From positions 62,001-126,000 of the forward strand of contig VGGV01000001.1 of the NCBI GenBank assembly GCA_016868455.1: a DNA stretch of 64,000 bases, given 5' to 3'. A program made the translations under genes and the position numbers. The notes under the pieces were generated by a model. That model worked only from the letters and a program-made list of their open reading frames with translations. It was not told where the DNA came from and did no database searches. This DNA comes from Bacteroidota bacterium. Its GTDB lineage: Bacteria; Bacteroidota; Bacteroidia; Chitinophagales; Chitinophagaceae. How positions within the stretch are numbered: position 1 is the first letter of the stretch; each line of letters opens with the position of its first letter. Shown here in pieces: positions 8,243 to 16,138 of this stretch.

Positions 8243-8695
8243 CTAAACTAATTCTTTTTTCATACAGATACTTGTTTCCATACCGCTGTACTGGTCGTAG
8301 TTGGGGATAACAGTATAACCCATCTTTTGATAGAGATGCAAAGCCTCCGGTTGGTTATTGCCTGTCTCAAGCACTATCGAGGCAACCTTTAATTCAGCCG
8401 CCCATTTCTCCAGTTCAGCAAGTATGGCGGCGCCAATTCCTTTTCCTCTTTCTTCAGGGGATACATACATTCTTTTAACCTCTACGGAGCCATCGTCAAA
8501 TTGCTTGAAACAACCGCAACCAACAGGCTGCCCGTCATAATAGGCCATCACCACAGCCGGCAGGTCTTTAATACTGTTGAACCGGCTGTAATAATCCTGC
8601 AAGGCGCCATACCTGTCCAGCAGGTCTTTGTCAAGCTTCGACACTAATAAATGAAAATCCGTATTGTCGCTATTTGTTCTTTTGATTGTTAGCAT
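8243..8695 (-). CDS. GNAT family N-acetyltransferase
   Basis: A 150-residue acetyl-CoA-dependent acetyltransferase. Motif A reads VKRMYVSPEERGKGIGAAILAEL (about residues 73-95) with the acetyl-CoA pyrophosphate-binding RGKGIG. The C-terminal half has VLETGNNQPEALHLYQKMGY, the usual motif B. The substrate cannot be deduced. It is the first gene of a minus-strand operon with an AraC regulator and a VOC protein. A palindromic repeat lies just upstream at 8716. Confidence 0.85.
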   Translation of the reverse strand: MLTIKRTNSDNTDFHLLVSKLDKDLLDRYGALQDYYSRFNSIKDLPAVVMAYYDGQPVGCGCFKQFDDGSVEVKRMYVSPEERGKGIGAAILAELEKWAAELKVASIVLETGNNQPEALHLYQKMGYTVIPNYDQYSGMETSICMKKELV

Positions 8696-8715
8696 CGTTT
8701 CCTGTTTCTTGCTTG

Positions 8716-8741
8716 TCTGCCGTAGCTTCAGCGAAGGCAGA
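8716..8741. repeat. REP-like imperfect palindrome
   Basis: TCTGCC and GGCAGA arms flank an inner GTAGCTTCAGCGAA core, between the GNAT gene and the end of the YdeI-like pseudogene. Similar intergenic palindromes are common in Bacteroidota genomes. It could fold into a hairpin in either transcript. Confidence 0.5.
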
Positions 8742-8764
8742 TGCTTGTACCTTGTTCCCTTGTC

Positions 8765-9427
8765 TCATATATTCCTCGGATTCTTCCATTGCTTGCCAAG
8801 TCTTTCAATCGTTCCTGCAATTCTTTCATTTCTCGTTTCTTCTCTTTTAGCGGTAACAATCCACTCGATGTATTCTTTCTTATTGGTGAACGAAAGCGAA
8901 TCAAAGAAAGCGGCTTCTTTTTTGTTTTTCTTAAGCGATGCTGAAAGATCATCCGGCAGCTTCACTTCTTTGGTTTTGGGGTTCACCCAATTGAATATCT
9001 CCCGTTCCGGTGTGCCTTTGGCTTCTTTCTTTTTATCCGCTTCTGTTTTCGCCCGGAAACCAAATGTACTCCACGTATCATTGAATGAAATCAGGCTGAT
9101 CCATGTCAGTTTATCGCTTTCAGCCAGCAGGCAATCTCAGCCTTTGTCCCGGGTAAGATCTGTTTGTATTTTGGATGTTCCCTTGGGGTAATACACCCAT
9201 ACCGTCACTTCCGGTTTTACCAGTTTCATCACTCTGCTCATTTCTTTTTCCAGTTGCGCCCGGTTCAATACAAACCAGTGCACCTGGTTATAAGTGCTCC
9301 CGGAATCTGTAATCGTAACACCGGCAGGCAGCTTGCCCAGCCCTTTTTTAAAATCAGCCGGGGCATTCAGCGTAAGCAGGGTGAAATTGGGTTTGATGCG
9401 GAGCTTATCTGCAATAGCATTGGCCAT
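8765..9427 (-). pseudogene. YdeI/OmpD-associated family protein, split by in-frame TGA
   Basis: A frame of 221 codons starts at the ATG at 9427 (MANAIADKL) and runs to the stop at 8765, interrupted once by TGA at 9137-9139. Before it the sequence reads VTVWVYYPKGTSKIQTDLTRDKG. Directly after it, in the same frame, come LLAESDKLTWISLISFNDTW and a C-terminal OmdA/YdeI-type domain (LPDDLSASLKK, then EYIEWIVTAKREETRNERI). Tryptophan (KGWD) at the stop position would join the two halves naturally, so a TGG to TGA change is the simplest explanation. The family is annotated as bacteriocin-protection or OmpD-associated, with poorly defined function. A partial protein could be made from a GTG at 8986. 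Confidence 0.75.
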
Positions 9428-9903
9428 ATATTGGTTTTGTTTGAATAAAAGTAAGACGGATTGAAGAATCGGGGTTCTTGAATCTTGCTGAGGCGGATGC
9501 CTAACCCCACCTTTTGAAGATTTCTTTGTGCGGGAAGATTGCCGCCCCTCCCGGGCGGGGATGAAGGTTGTTTCAGTTCGTAGAGTGAGAGACGAACCGC
9601 TTTCGGGTACATCCCCTCCGGAGGAGGGGAGAAATGAAGAAAGGTTACTGCTTTGGTAAGTTGGGGTGGGTCTGATGAGCAGCATACAGGACCTGCCTGC
9701 CTACCTACGGTAGGTAAACCGGCAGGCAGGCGATGAACCCGATAGCTATCGGGTGTGACACCCGCCTCCACTTCGTTTTGGTCGGGCAGGCGCAACAGGC
9801 GATGCCATAAGCACTGAAGCCGGTTGCATAACCTGCCAATTTTTCACCCTCCCGCCACACGGCATAATCGTTGATAATCAAATAAGGACAAAAAAATTTT
9901 ACT
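9428..9903. other. Gene-free stretch of 476 bases rich in hairpins
   Basis: No reading frame here looks like a protein. The right end must hold the dnaK promoter and leader, but I see no clear TAnnTTTG match or CIRCE-type repeat there. The rest is dominated by at least six inverted repeats (listed as a separate entry). Confidence 0.7.
9542..9763. repeat. Cluster of REP-like palindromes
   Basis: Separate hairpins lie at 9542-9558 (CCGCCC/GGGCGG), 9576-9597 (GTTCGT/ACGAAC), 9613-9629 (CCCCTC/GAGGGG), 9692-9730 (CCTGCCTGCC/GGCAGGCAGG, with an inner CCTAC/GTAGG), 9738-9753 (CCCGATAGCTATCGGG, perfect) and 9751-9763 (GGGTGT/ACACCC). The types differ from one another, so this is a hot spot where several intergenic repeat families have accumulated rather than one tandem array. 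Confidence 0.75.
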
Positions 9904-11820
9904 ATGGCAAAGATTATAGGAATTGACCTTGGAACCACCAACAGTTGCGTATCCGTAATGGAGGGCAACGAGCCGGTGGTTATAGCAAATGATGAGGGCC
10001 GCCGTACAACTCCCTCAGTTGTAGCGTTTTTGAAGAACGGCGAACGTAAGGTGGGCGATCCGGCCAAGCGCCAGGCCATTACCAACCCGCATAATACCAT
10101 TGCTTCGGTAAAACGTTTTATGGGCCGACGCTTTGATGAAGTAGGCGAGGAAATTACCCACTGGAGCTACAAGGTGGTAAAAGGCGACAATAATACAGTC
10201 CGCATTGACATAGATGGCAGGCTGTACACCCCGCAGGAAATATCTGCGATGGTGCTGCAGAAAATGAAGAAAACAGCCGAAGATTACCTCGGCCATGAGG
10301 TAACTGAAGCGGTAATTACCGTGCCTGCCTACTTTAACGATGCACAGCGCCAGGCTACCAAAGAAGCCGGTGAAATTGCGGGACTGAATGTTCGCCGCAT
10401 TGTGAACGAACCCACAGCTGCTGCGCTGGCTTATGGTTTGGATAAAGACAAACATGACCACAAGATCGCCGTGTTTGACCTTGGCGGCGGTACGTTTGAT
10501 ATCTCTGTGCTGGAACTGGGCGATGGTGTGTTTGAAGTAAAAAGCACCAATGGTGATACCCACCTGGGCGGTGATGATTTTGATAAAGTAGTGATGGATT
10601 GGCTGGCTGAAGAATTTAAAAAAGATGAAGCCATTGACCTGCGCAAAGACCCGATGGCTTTGCAGCGTTTGAAAGATGCTGCTGAAAAAGCCAAGATCGA
10701 ACTTTCCTCTTCCAGCGAAACGGAAGTAAACCTTCCTTATATCACGGCTGTTGATGGTGTGCCCAAGCACCTGGTAAAAAAACTGAGCCGTGCAAAATTT
10801 GAAGCATTGGCGGATAGTTTGTTTGCAAGATGCCTGAAGCCCTGCGAGCAGGCGCTAAAGGATGCCGGCATGAAGCCTTCAGACATAAACGAAGTGATAC
10901 TGGTGGGCGGAAGCACCAGGATACCTAAAGTGCAGGAAATAGTAGAAAAATTCTTTGGCAAAAAACCCCATAAAGGTGTGAACCCGGATGAAGTGGTGGC
11001 CGTAGGCGCAGCCATACAGGGCGCTGTGCTGACCGGTGAAGTAAAAGATGTATTGTTACTGGATGTAACACCGCTTACACTCGGCATTGAAACACTTGGT
11101 GGTGTATTAACTCCGTTGATTCCTTCTAATACGACCATTCCTACCAAAAAATCAGAAGTGTTCAGCACGGCCAGCGATAACCAGCCCGGTGTGCAGATAC
11201 ATGTGATACAGGGAGAGAGAAGCATGGCTAAGGACAATAAGAGCCTTGGCATATTTAATTTGGATGGCATACCGCCTGCACCAAGAGGCATACCGCAGAT
11301 AGAAGTAACCTTTGATATTGATGCCAACGGCATACTGCATGTAACTGCAAAAGATAAAGGCACCGGCAAAGAACAAAAGATACATATTGAAGCCGGCAGT
11401 GGCTTAAGCAAAGAAGAAGTGGAAAAGATGAAAGCCGAAGCAAAAGCCAATGAAGCAACTGATAAAGCGGAGAAAGAAAAAGTGGAGAAACTGAATATGG
11501 CCGACAGTCTCGTATTCCAGACAGAAAAACAATTAAAAGAATACGGGGAAAAAATACCCGCTGAAAAGAAAACAGCCATTGAACAGGCTGCCGAAAAATT
11601 AAAAGAGGCACATAAGGCGCAGGACTTAGCCGCTATTGATACAGCGATGGCCGCATTGAATGCTGCATGGACAGCGGCGAGTGAGGATATGTATAAGGCT
11701 ACGCAGGAACAGCCGCAAGCTTCAAGTGAGCAAGCTGCAAGCGGACAAGGGCAACCTGAGGGTGCAGCGGCGGGAGGAACCGACAATGTTACCGACGTTC
11801 CTTATGAAGAAGTCAAGTAA
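9904..11820 (+). CDS. dnaK: Chaperone protein DnaK (Hsp70)
   Basis: A 638-residue ATP-dependent chaperone. The N-terminal ATPase domain begins [16 protein letters not shown] and contains [17 protein letters not shown], the phosphate-2 loop [13 protein letters not shown] and the adenosine motif [10 protein letters not shown]. The [11 protein letters not shown] linker leads to the substrate-binding domain (about 390-500), then a helical lid rich in Ala, Glu and Lys and a Gln/Gly-rich disordered tail ending PYEEVK. Length and order are normal. The tail PYEEVK is repeated downstream of the stop in the same frame with different codons. No grpE or dnaJ is adjacent. Confidence 0.98.
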   Translation: MAKIIGIDLGTTNSCVSVMEGNEPVVIANDEGRRTTPSVVAFLKNGERKVGDPAKRQAITNPHNTIASVKRFMGRRFDEVGEEITHWSYKVVKGDNNTVRIDIDGRLYTPQEISAMVLQKMKKTAEDYLGHEVTEAVITVPAYFNDAQRQATKEAGEIAGLNVRRIVNEPTAAALAYGLDKDKHDHKIAVFDLGGGTFDISVLELGDGVFEVKSTNGDTHLGGDDFDKVVMDWLAEEFKKDEAIDLRKDPMALQRLKDAAEKAKIELSSSSETEVNLPYITAVDGVPKHLVKKLSRAKFEALADSLFARCLKPCEQALKDAGMKPSDINEVILVGGSTRIPKVQEIVEKFFGKKPHKGVNPDEVVAVGAAIQGAVLTGEVKDVLLLDVTPLTLGIETLGGVLTPLIPSNTTIPTKKSEVFSTASDNQPGVQIHVIQGERSMAKDNKSLGIFNLDGIPPAPRGIPQIEVTFDIDANGILHVTAKDKGTGKEQKIHIEAGSGLSKEEVEKMKAEAKANEATDKAEKEKVEKLNMADSLVFQTEKQLKEYGEKIPAEKKTAIEQAAEKLKEAHKAQDLAAIDTAMAALNAAWTAASEDMYKATQEQPQASSEQAASGQGQPEGAAAGGTDNVTDVPYEEVK

Positions 11821-11838
11821 CGAAACTCAGACTCTGTT

Positions 11839-11858
11839 CCCTCTCCTTCAGGAGAGGG
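11839..11858. repeat. REP-like palindrome CCCTCTCC/GGAGAGGG
   Basis: CCCTCTCC and GGAGAGGG arms with a TTCA loop lie between the dnaK stop and the duplicated tail. The following AGGGAGAGG repeats part of the right arm. The hairpin lacks a T-tract, so it is not a clear terminator. Confidence 0.65.
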
Positions 11859-11871
11859 TTAGGGAGAGGCT

Positions 11872-11904
11872 GTGACGGATGTGCCATATGAGGAGGTGAA
11901 GTAA
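11872..11904 (+). other. In-frame relic duplicate of the DnaK C-terminal tail
   Basis: These 33 bases encode [10 protein letters not shown] and a TAA stop, exactly the last ten residues and stop of DnaK (11788-11820). They lie 84 bases further on, in the same frame. The two copies differ at eight positions, all of them synonymous third codon positions. A TAA and a TAG separate them, so the second copy should not be translated as part of DnaK. Selection at the protein level must have acted on both lineages, which suggests recombination with a diverged dnaK allele rather than a recent local duplication. Confidence 0.7.
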
Positions 11905-11994
11905 TTTTTTGTAATACTTCATGTTAGAAGTGATTCTTGTTACAGGTTAACTAAAATTTAATCAGATTTTTCATTTCATATTAAACTGAAACTC

Positions 11995-12177
11995 ATGATT
12001 GACACAATTCATTTACCTACTGAGGACTTTAAAAGAGAGAGAATTGAAATTCACCTAGAGTTTCAAAAACAGGTTGCCTATAGACCGAAGCCAATTGTTC
12101 CCTATGTCTATGGCATTATAAATAATGTAAATACAAACGATTTTAATGGAAGTGCAAGGCTTGTAACCGGTAAGTAA
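11995..12177 (+). CDS. Small hypothetical protein, uncertain
   Basis: A 60-codon frame from ATG in an AT-rich region unlike its neighbours in base composition. It has no signal peptide, membrane segment or motif I recognise. It could be a fragment, because homology-like features stop abruptly at the end and the neighbouring minus-strand gene is also broken. There is no evident ribosome-binding site or promoter. Reality as a gene is doubtful. Confidence 0.25.
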   Translation: MIDTIHLPTEDFKRERIEIHLEFQKQVAYRPKPIVPYVYGIINNVNTNDFNGSARLVTGK

Positions 12178-12203
12178 ATACTTTAGAGGATAGTAATAAC
12201 TAT

Positions 12204-12675
12204 TCATTTCTCTTTTAATCGAAATATTACTACAAATTTATTTTCCTGTTTTATGTAATTGGCTTCTACTTTTAACTGAGTATCATAGTAGTTCATTTCC
12301 CAAGTATTTTCTTTTATAAATTTAAAATTGTCCTTTATGAAGGATAAATAATGGTTTGCATATTGAATGCTTCCATAAATCATTTGGTCGGTACAATATT
12401 CTTTTTTGTCGGTGCGCTGAAATATGCAAGTGATATTTAAGCATTTGAAGAAATACTCATCCATTAAGCCAAAATCTGCTGAAAGCATTAAATCTCCATC
12501 ATTGGTAGTTGAACGTTCGATACCAAAATTTGGATTTGGTTTTTCTGAATTAATACCCTTAAATGCGGTTACAATATTACTATCGCTCTTGCCAACTAAG
12601 ATAAAAAACTGTATTTATTTGAGCTTGCGCATATTGGCATAGTAAAAAACATGCCCCTACTATTAAATTTATCAT
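12204..12675 (-). pseudogene. Secreted hypothetical protein with a frameshift in a T6 run
   Basis: An ATG at 12675 opens a frame that encodes a good signal peptide (NLIVGACFLLCQYAQAQ). After QINTVF it reaches the T6 run (A6 at 12603-12608 on the plus strand) and would soon stop. Removing one T joins it to a second open frame reading ILVGKSDSNIVTAFKGIN, which continues to the stop at 12204 (last residues VVIFRLKEK). The joined protein would be about 156 residues, exported, with three cysteines in the middle. I do not recognise the family. The single-base slip in a homopolymer is either a real mutation or a sequence error. Confidence 0.55.
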
Positions 12676-12823
12676 ATTGAGTATGTTTTATTGGGAAAAT
12701 ATAAGGGAAATTTAATATAAAGAATGAGATCCAACAATTTTCTTTTTTATACCGTTCCCCAGTTCTCCTGAGTCTTCCAACTCAATAAAGAAAATAAAAA
12801 TATAGGAAAGCTATGCTGAGTCT

Positions 12824-12839
12824 CCCGCATGTGTGCGGG
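12824..12839. repeat. Small hairpin CCCGCA/TGCGGG
   Basis: Six-base arms around a TGTG loop lie 22 bases from the end of the RRM gene. On the minus strand it could help end that transcript, but there is no T-run. Confidence 0.4.
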
Positions 12840-12861
12840 ACAGGTGCAACGAATCAGCGGC

Positions 12862-13158
12862 TCAATACCTCCTCCGGTCAAATCCGGTACCCGGCTTTTT
12901 ATACCCACCGCCGCCGGGTTTATCATCGGCAGCTTTTACCACCAATGGTTTTTTGCCCAGCGAAATATCCTTGAGGTGTTCAATTGCGTCTTTGGCATCA
13001 GATTCTTTTTCCATTTCAACAAAGCCGAATCCGCGGCTTTTGCCTGTTTCCCTGTCAATAGAAACTTTGGCGGAAATGACCGCACCGAATTTTTCAAAAA
13101 TTTCTTCCAGTTCTGCGTCATCAAGGTCGTAAGGAAGGCCTGCAACAAAAAGTTTCAT
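12862..13158 (-). CDS. RRM-type RNA-binding protein
   Basis: A 98-residue protein with one RNA-recognition motif. RNP2 is LFVAGLPY (residues 3-10) and RNP1 is RGFGFVEM (about residues 42-49), both with the aromatic residues that stack on RNA. A Gly/Lys/Arg-rich tail (GGGGYKKPGTGFDRRRY) follows. Such glycine-tailed RRM proteins are common in Bacteroidota and are thought to act as global RNA-binding or cold-adaptation proteins, although targets are not known for most. It is monocistronic. Confidence 0.9.
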   Translation of the reverse strand: MKLFVAGLPYDLDDAELEEIFEKFGAVISAKVSIDRETGKSRGFGFVEMEKESDAKDAIEHLKDISLGKKPLVVKAADDKPGGGGYKKPGTGFDRRRY

Positions 13159-13404
13159 GTAAAATTTTTATGAAGATAGTATTGCTTCGGGAATTTTGGT
13201 TTATATCTTTCCCACCCGTGTATCAGGGCTACTTATTTACCTGAAAGTCCCAAGCCATCCATACCTGATATAAATAAACAAACCTGCAGGCTACCTGATC
13301 ACTGATCCGGGCCTTAAGCCAAACGCTGAGAGCAGTAAATTTTACTGATGCTATACTCTTTTGGTAAGTATTTAACCTCTTGGTATATTGGGTACTGATA
13401 CAAA

Positions 13405-13764
13405 ATAACTGGAATAGACTTAGAAAGAGTTTACAGAATTTTATTTTCCAGCGTTTATCCCCTGTATATAAAAAAGGCGGAGGCAAAAGGACGTACAAAG
13501 GAAGAAGTAGATACCATTATTTTCTGGCTGACCGGCTATGATAAAAAGACGCTGCAAAAGCAGCTTGATAAAAAAGTTGATTTTAAAACTTTTTTTGAGC
13601 AGGCGCCACAAATTAATCCCAATGTTTCAAAAATTACAGGGACAATATGCGGCTACCGGGTTGAAGAAATCAAAGACGAACTTTACCAGAAAATGAGGTA
13701 CTTGGATAAGTTAATAGATGAACTGGCAAAAGGCAGGAAAATGGAGAAGATACTGAGAACATAG
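13405..13764 (+). CDS. DUF2200 family protein lacking a standard start codon
   Basis: The frame between the TGA at 13396-13398 and the TAG at 13762-13764 matches DUF2200. [20 protein letters not shown] corresponds to its usual start, followed by [30 protein letters not shown] and GYRVEEI, and it ends [13 protein letters not shown]. The normal length is about 115-120 residues, which would place the start at the ATA at 13405 (ATA-ACT-GGA); no ATG, GTG or TTG lies upstream in frame. An ATG to ATA mutation, a rare start codon or a sequence error are all possible. The function of DUF2200 is unknown; it is a small cytoplasmic protein. Confidence 0.7.
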   Translation: MTGIDLERVYRILFSSVYPLYIKKAEAKGRTKEEVDTIIFWLTGYDKKTLQKQLDKKVDFKTFFEQAPQINPNVSKITGTICGYRVEEIKDELYQKMRYLDKLIDELAKGRKMEKILRT

Positions 13765-13804
13765 GTGCAGGTAAAGTTTACGGCCGTTAAGCCGTTTTCT
13801 CCAA

Positions 13805-13831
13805 CCCTGTTCGTGCCGGCACGAACCAGGG
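13805..13831. repeat. REP-like palindrome centred on TTCGTGCCGGCACGAA
   Basis: A perfect 16-base palindrome (13810-13825) is extended by CCCTG and CAGGG arms, giving a strong hairpin between the DUF2200 gene and the CPBP protease gene. It may also act as a bidirectional transcription block, but no T-run follows. Confidence 0.65.
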
Positions 13832-13885
13832 CAGTGACAAAAGGGCAGACAAACCACAGATCAAAGTCATACAGGAAGTAAAGAA

Positions 13886-14617
13886 ATGGAGAATTTTCCG
13901 CTTTGGGCTGATCATATTCTTGCTTTTATATTTGGCATAACGCTGCCTGTTTTTGCTGCTTATAATAGACCCAAAAGTTCTGCAGGAGCAGGGTTTAGCA
14001 GTACAGAAAAGAAGCAGGTATATGTGTCGGTTAGTTTTTCACTCTTTTTAATGGCGGCCATTATAATTGTCGTGTGGCTTTTGTTCAGCCGGCCACTGAC
14101 GGCGCTCGGTTTCATCCGGCCCGGCCCGCTGCAATCATGGGGGTGGGTTGTTGCGCTTTTTATGGCACTTTATATTGCCGATACCATTTCAGTAATTGGT
14201 TCGGAAACAAGGCTTGAAAAAGCGAGAAGGGAATGGCTGAAAACGATCCCTTTTACACCCACCCGGCGGCAAGAGTTTCCGCTTTACCTGGTGATGTGTT
14301 TCAGCGCCGGTGTTTTTGAAGAAATAATTTTCAGGGGCTTCCTGATTAATTATTGCCTCGGATTATTTGCAGGCTGGGGCCATACAGAGCTATGGGCGGT
14401 ATTGATTCCCGGTGTTGCTTTCAGCATGGGGCATTATTACCAGGGGGGAAGGGCCCTGATCAAAATACTCATCTTGTCTTTTTTATTTGGTTTTTTGTTT
14501 ATTCGCTCCGGTTCCTTACTGACCGTAATGCTGCTGCATTTCCTGGTTGATGCAGCCGGCGGATTACTGACTTTAAAATATATGTCTGAACAAAAAAAGA
14601 CCCCTCTTGATGAATAA
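13886..14617 (+). CDS. CPBP family intramembrane metalloprotease
   Basis: A 243-residue polytopic membrane protein with about seven hydrophobic segments. The Abi/CPBP active-site motifs are present: EEIIFR (about residues 145-150, the EExxxR motif), a histidine in FSMGHYYQG (about 182) and a final HFLVD near residue 220. The family includes CAAX prenyl endopeptidases and bacterial bacteriocin-immunity or maturation proteases; the substrate here is unknown. The ATG at 13886 is preceded by AGGAAG. It is monocistronic, flanked by a palindrome and a convergent RNA ligase-like gene. Confidence 0.88.
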   Translation: MENFPLWADHILAFIFGITLPVFAAYNRPKSSAGAGFSSTEKKQVYVSVSFSLFLMAAIIIVVWLLFSRPLTALGFIRPGPLQSWGWVVALFMALYIADTISVIGSETRLEKARREWLKTIPFTPTRRQEFPLYLVMCFSAGVFEEIIFRGFLINYCLGLFAGWGHTELWAVLIPGVAFSMGHYYQGGRALIKILILSFLFGFLFIRSGSLLTVMLLHFLVDAAGGLLTLKYMSEQKKTPLDE

Positions 14618-14721
14618 GCTATTTTTCAGGCCGGTGTCTTGAACTCAGTTTTTTCCGACCCTCCCGGTTGCTATTAGATCGCTGTTGGTTAAATTATTTT
14701 CCGGTTCCGGTGGTTGGCCAG

Positions 14722-15297
14722 TCAATCAAAAAGATTCTTCTGCACCTGCCAATCCTTTTCACCTGGTACATTCCATTTTCCATCGCCGAGTTTGAGAAGA
14801 GAAATAGTCTTTGTCGTAAAAGTTTCATCAAATTTATGTCTGGAAAAATATTCCCAGGCTTTTTCAAAATGGGAGGGTTTCATGTCACGGGTGGCAATGG
14901 TTACATGCGGATGAAAGGGCCGGTCATCTTTCTTTATACTTTGGGCAAATGCGGATGTGAAATGCCCTTCCGTTTCATTTTTGATCCGGTTCAGATTAAA
15001 ATTTTCCGGTACACCGATAAACAATACCCTTTTCCCGAAATGACTAAATCCATAAAGGTGAATTTCCAGGTGGTTTATTACACTGGTAAACGACTGAAGT
15101 GTTTGCAGCAATTCATTTTCTTTTGCGGTTTCAAACCAGAAAGGAGGTACAAGGGTAATATGTGCCGGCGACTTTAAAGCTGCTGTACAGCCAAATTGTT
15201 CCTTCATCCATTGCTTGTACTGCAATACCTTATCATTGATCTGTGCGGGGCAGATAATGGCTGCATAATACATGCTATGGGTTGAAGAAGGGTTCAT
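14722..15297 (-). CDS. 2'-5' RNA ligase/2H phosphoesterase family protein
   Basis: A 191-residue cytoplasmic protein with the two HxT-type motifs of the 2H phosphoesterase superfamily: HITLVPPF (His46) and HVTIAT (His130). These histidines act on 2',3'-cyclic phosphate or 2'-5' linked RNA ends. Members (LigT/ThpR) can cleave 2',3'-cyclic phosphates in tRNA fragments; the natural role in Bacteroidota is not clear. The ATG at 15297 is used here, but an internal ATG nine codons on (MYYAAIICPAQ) would also give a full domain. It is convergent with the CPBP gene. Confidence 0.85.
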   Translation of the reverse strand: MNPSSTHSMYYAAIICPAQINDKVLQYKQWMKEQFGCTAALKSPAHITLVPPFWFETAKENELLQTLQSFTSVINHLEIHLYGFSHFGKRVLFIGVPENFNLNRIKNETEGHFTSAFAQSIKKDDRPFHPHVTIATRDMKPSHFEKAWEYFSRHKFDETFTTKTISLLKLGDGKWNVPGEKDWQVQKNLFD

Positions 15298-15496
15298 CGG
15301 GTATTAAAGTAGCAACTAAGGAACCTGAATCTATCTGCAGGCTATCACAATACCTGTTAAAATTACCAAACCGGCCCTGTTTATGGTTCAGTTCCGATTC
15401 ATGTTGGCTCGAACCGTGGCGATATGCAATTGCAATTATCTTTATGTCCGAACCGGAAATTATTTCTACCGTTTACCCCCTAAAAAACAAACCAAC

Positions 15497-16009
15497 ATGA
15501 AAAAGTTTTTATTCATTCTTCCGGCTGCTGTAGTTTTTTCCCTTCTTTCCTGCGGTGGCGGCGGTATGTCGGCCACAGCCAAAAAGAAAAAAGAAGTAAA
15601 TGCTGCTATTATGAAGGCCTATGAGGCAGGTGAGTTCAGTAAAATGGGGGATTACATTGCCAAAGATGCCGTGGACCATGGCGGCGAAACCGGCGATGTG
15701 GTGGGGCTTGACAATATCATCAGCGAAATGAAGCGGTACCGGGCCATGATGCCGGATATGAAAGCAACCGCAGCGCATGAAATGGCCGATGATGACTATG
15801 TGATGACATGGGCCACTATGTCCGGCACAATGAACGGCAAACCTGTCACCATGACCAGTGTGGATTTATCCAGGTTTAAAGATGGAAAAGCCGTAGAGCA
15901 TTGGGTGTTTATGGACCCGAAAGAACTGACGCAAATGATGCAGCCCGCATCACAAAACCCGGCTGCGGACCAAACAGCGCCTGCAGCAGATACAACCAAA
16001 CAGCCATAA
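15497..16009 (+). CDS. SnoaL/NTF2-like lipoprotein
   Basis: A 170-residue lipoprotein: MKKFLFILPAAVVFSLLSC gives a signal with the lipobox cysteine at residue 19. The mature part is an NTF2/SnoaL-like alpha+beta barrel (KEVNAAIMKAYEAGEFSKM; VGLDNIISEMKRYRAMMPDM; DYVMTWATMSGTMNG; HWVFMDPKELTQMM), followed by an Ala/Pro-rich tail. Such domains bind or isomerise small ligands, but no specific reaction can be assigned. The ATG at 15497 was chosen because it starts the signal peptide; an in-frame GTG 38 codons upstream gives no sensible leader. A strong terminator follows. Confidence 0.8.
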   Translation: MKKFLFILPAAVVFSLLSCGGGGMSATAKKKKEVNAAIMKAYEAGEFSKMGDYIAKDAVDHGGETGDVVGLDNIISEMKRYRAMMPDMKATAAHEMADDDYVMTWATMSGTMNGKPVTMTSVDLSRFKDGKAVEHWVFMDPKELTQMMQPASQNPAADQTAPAADTTKQP

Positions 16010-16050
16010 ACACATCACGGCAGTTTTTGGATATAATAGTAAACTCACCG

Positions 16051-16087
16051 CAGGGAGAAACGTTTTCATCGTTCTCCCTGTTTTTTT
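16051..16087 (+). terminator. Rho-independent terminator after the SnoaL-like gene
   Basis: CAGGGAGAAACG pairs with CGTTCTCCCTG (one bulged A) and is followed by seven T. It lies 41 bases after the stop. Confidence 0.85.
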
Positions 16088-16138
16088 GTTTGCGCTAAGG
16101 GCCATTTAGATTTCAGCTCTTTAGTATCTTGCCCTTTC

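Noticed and set aside
8664-9191. 175-codon plus-strand frame over the YdeI-like pseudogene
   Set aside because: Ser/Leu/Phe-rich shadow of a minus-strand gene whose two halves match one family.
10737-11786. Long open frame of 349 codons on the minus strand inside dnaK
   Set aside because: It lies antisense to a fully typical DnaK. Its translation is rich in Ser, Ala and Cys without motifs, as expected for the opposite strand of a Gly/Ala/Lys-rich gene.
13229-13498. 89-codon minus-strand frame near the DUF2200 gene
   Set aside because: It covers the start of the DUF2200 frame, has no known features, and the plus strand is clearly the coding one.
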